A stretch of DNA of 6,912 bases from Pseudomonadota bacterium (lineage in GTDB: Bacteria > Myxococcota_A > UBA796 > SXON01): NCBI GenBank assembly GCA_005776735.1, contig SXOM01000399.1, forward strand, positions 1 through 6,912, read 5' to 3'. Positions 5,997 to 6,912 of this stretch are shown piece after piece. The position numbers were made by a program, and so were the translations under genes. A model generated the notes under the pieces. The model did no database searches, was not told the DNA's origin, and saw only the letters and a list, made by a program, of their open reading frames with translations. The stretch's first letter is position 1; every line of letters starts with the position of its first letter.

Positions 5997-6719
5997 CTAC
6001 TGCGCGCCGGCGGCGGGCTTGGCGGCCTTGCTGCCGGGGCTGATGTCCAAGGGCAGCTCCATGCGGGCGTGGCCGCCGTGGGCATCCTCCGCGAAGATCT
6101 TCAAGCGGTAGCTCCCGCCCGCGCCCTCCTCGGCGCCTTGGTAGTGCAGGACGCCCCGCGGATCGAGCGTGACGCCCGGCGGCGCCCCCTCGATGCGGAA
6201 GGTGACCTCGTCGCCGTCGGGGTCCTCGGCCTCCAGCCTCAGCCCGTCGATGCGCTTGATGTCGGCCGGCGCCACCTTGAAGCGCGGGTCGGCGTTCCCG
6301 ATCGTGACGGGATCGGTCGTGTACTCGGTCACGTCGCCCGCGGAATCGGTCGCCCGCACCCGGAGCTGCACCGTGCTCCCGCGCTGGTAGTCGCCGAGGT
6401 CCAGGGTGCCGTCCTTGCCGTCCGCGACCGGCCGCGTGTCGACCATCCACTGCAGGTCCACCTCGAGCTTCCCGCCCTCCGGGTCGACCGCGTCGACGGT
6501 GGCGGTGATCGGCCGCGACACGTCGGGCTTCGCCGGCTCCAGCTTCACCTTGCGCACCAGCGGCACGCGGTTGCCCGAAGGCAACGGCGGCGGCCCTTCC
6601 GCCACGTCGTCGTCCGCCTCGACCGGATCGGGCGTGCGGGCGTGGTGCTTGCGCTCGTGCACCGGCGCGACGGGCTCGGCGTCGGAGGCACAGGCGACCA
6701 GCAGGGGGAAGAGCAGCAT
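5997..6719 (-). CDS. Lipoprotein with two Ig/cadherin-like beta domains
   Basis: From ATG 6719 this is a 240-residue protein opening with MLLFPLLVAC, a short signal with lipobox LVAC and lipidated Cys10; Ala at +2 favours the outer membrane. A low-complexity charged and Pro-rich linker (about 13-50, including ADDDVAEGPPPLP) follows. Then come two beta-sandwich-like units: about 52-142, with VDAVDPEGGKLEVDLQW and VRATDSAG, and about 143-228, with EAEDPDGDEVTFRIEGAPPG and FAEDAHGG. The paired 'ADDPDGD'-like acidic turns and 'GAPPGVTLDPRGVL' resemble cadherin-like/He_PIG (putative Ig) domains, which suggests calcium-dependent folding and a binding or structural role at the cell surface. A short Lys/Ala/Pro tail ends the protein. 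An in-frame TTG at 6752 would add 11 residues, but no ribosome binding site supports it and the -10-like box at 6742-6747 overlaps that region. The gene is first in a likely two-gene operon with the FHA/sigma-54 regulator. The family is recognised only at fold level. Confidence 0.75.
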   Translation of the reverse strand: MLLFPLLVACASDAEPVAPVHERKHHARTPDPVEADDDVAEGPPPLPSGNRVPLVRKVKLEPAKPDVSRPITATVDAVDPEGGKLEVDLQWMVDTRPVADGKDGTLDLGDYQRGSTVQLRVRATDSAGDVTEYTTDPVTIGNADPRFKVAPADIKRIDGLRLEAEDPDGDEVTFRIEGAPPGVTLDPRGVLHYQGAEEGAGGSYRLKIFAEDAHGGHARMELPLDISPGSKAAKPAAGAQ

Positions 6720-6760
6720 CGTTGTCTCGCGCGAGGGCGTGAGTATAGACAATCTGGAGC
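6720..6760. promoter_or_regulatory. Divergent promoter region with a near-consensus -10 box
   Basis: Read on the minus strand, TATACT (6747-6742) matches five of six bases of the sigma-70 -10 consensus. It would start transcription near 6735, giving the lipoprotein gene a leader of roughly 16 nt. No good -35 stands 17 bp away. On the plus strand TATAGA (6744-6749) overlaps the same AT-rich patch and could serve the divergent gene. CTCGCGCGAG (6727-6736 approximately) is a perfect 10-bp palindrome between this box and the lipoprotein ATG and could be an operator. This patch stands out because AT-rich stretches are rare in the window. Confidence 0.45.
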
Positions 6761-6912
6761 GTGCGCTTGCGAGTCGAGGTGTTGGATCGGATCGAGTCGC
6801 GGTGGCGCGTGCGGGTGGTCCCGCCGCCGGAGCTGCCGCTTCGCGGCTTCACGGTCGGCCTGGTGGGGGAGGATGGCCTGCCGCTCGGTCCCGCGGTCGT
6901 CGCCGCGCCGGA
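6761..6912 (+). CDS. N-terminal fragment of an unrecognised protein
   Basis: A frame opens after TAG at 6746-6748 and runs without a stop off the end of the window, giving about 50 residues from GTG 6761. It begins MRLRVEVLDRIESRWRVRVV and continues with Pro- and Gly-containing stretches (PPPELPLRG, GLVGEDGLPLGP). The pattern looks like alternating strands rather than a signal peptide or membrane segment. Third positions are almost all G/C, matching the other genes. The start is uncertain: GGAG (6756-6759) is too close to GTG 6761 but ideally placed, 7 nt away, for TTG 6767. It is divergent from the Ig-like lipoprotein gene, with about 41-47 bp between the starts. Too little is visible to name a family. 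Confidence 0.55.
   Translation, partial: MRLRVEVLDRIESRWRVRVVPPPELPLRGFTVGLVGEDGLPLGPAVVAAP

Overview
This GC-rich window (by eye around 70% GC, with strong third-position G/C in every gene) reads as chromosomal DNA from a Gram-negative bacterium. The composition, an FHA-containing sigma-54 activator, the 'GCFFAGCCHG' type of Lgt and the abundance of lipoproteins suggest a myxobacterium-like (Myxococcota / former Deltaproteobacteria) or related uncultured lineage. This placement is inferred from gene style, with no rRNA or other marker gene in the window. There is no rRNA, tRNA, CRISPR array, insertion sequence or phage gene.

Layout, left to right: (1) the C-terminal end of an unrecognised plus-strand protein (1-252); (2) a TolC-family outer-membrane efflux protein on the minus strand (259-1539); (3) divergent from it with only 23 bp between start codons, a lipoprotein with a complete alpha/beta-hydrolase triad (1563-2594); (4) convergent to that, a variant prolipoprotein diacylglyceryl transferase, Lgt (2602-3537, minus); (5) a 190 bp divergent spacer with a near-perfect operator-like palindrome; (6) a compact RadC/JAMM protein (3728-4384, plus); (7) overlapping it tail-to-tail by 23 bp, a sigma-54 enhancer-binding protein with two N-terminal FHA-type domains (4362-5963, minus); (8) upstream of that and probably in the same operon, a lipoprotein with two Ig/cadherin-like beta domains (5997-6719, minus); (9) a short divergent promoter region and the beginning of an unrecognised plus-strand gene running off the end (6761-6912).

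Functionally the window leans toward the cell envelope: an outer-membrane channel, two predicted outer-membrane lipoproteins and the enzyme that lipidates such proteins. No single pathway links them all. The strand alternates at almost every gene, so most genes are probably transcribed alone. The one credible operon is the Ig-like lipoprotein followed by the FHA/sigma-54 activator, which pairs a surface or periplasmic protein with a regulator that should be gated by threonine phosphorylation.

No defence island or clearly novel system is visible. The points most worth a second look are the degenerate second FHA domain, the Lgt with several replaced signature residues, the overlapping translation-start regions of the TolC/hydrolase pair, the palindrome upstream of radC, and the compact divergent promoter near 6740.
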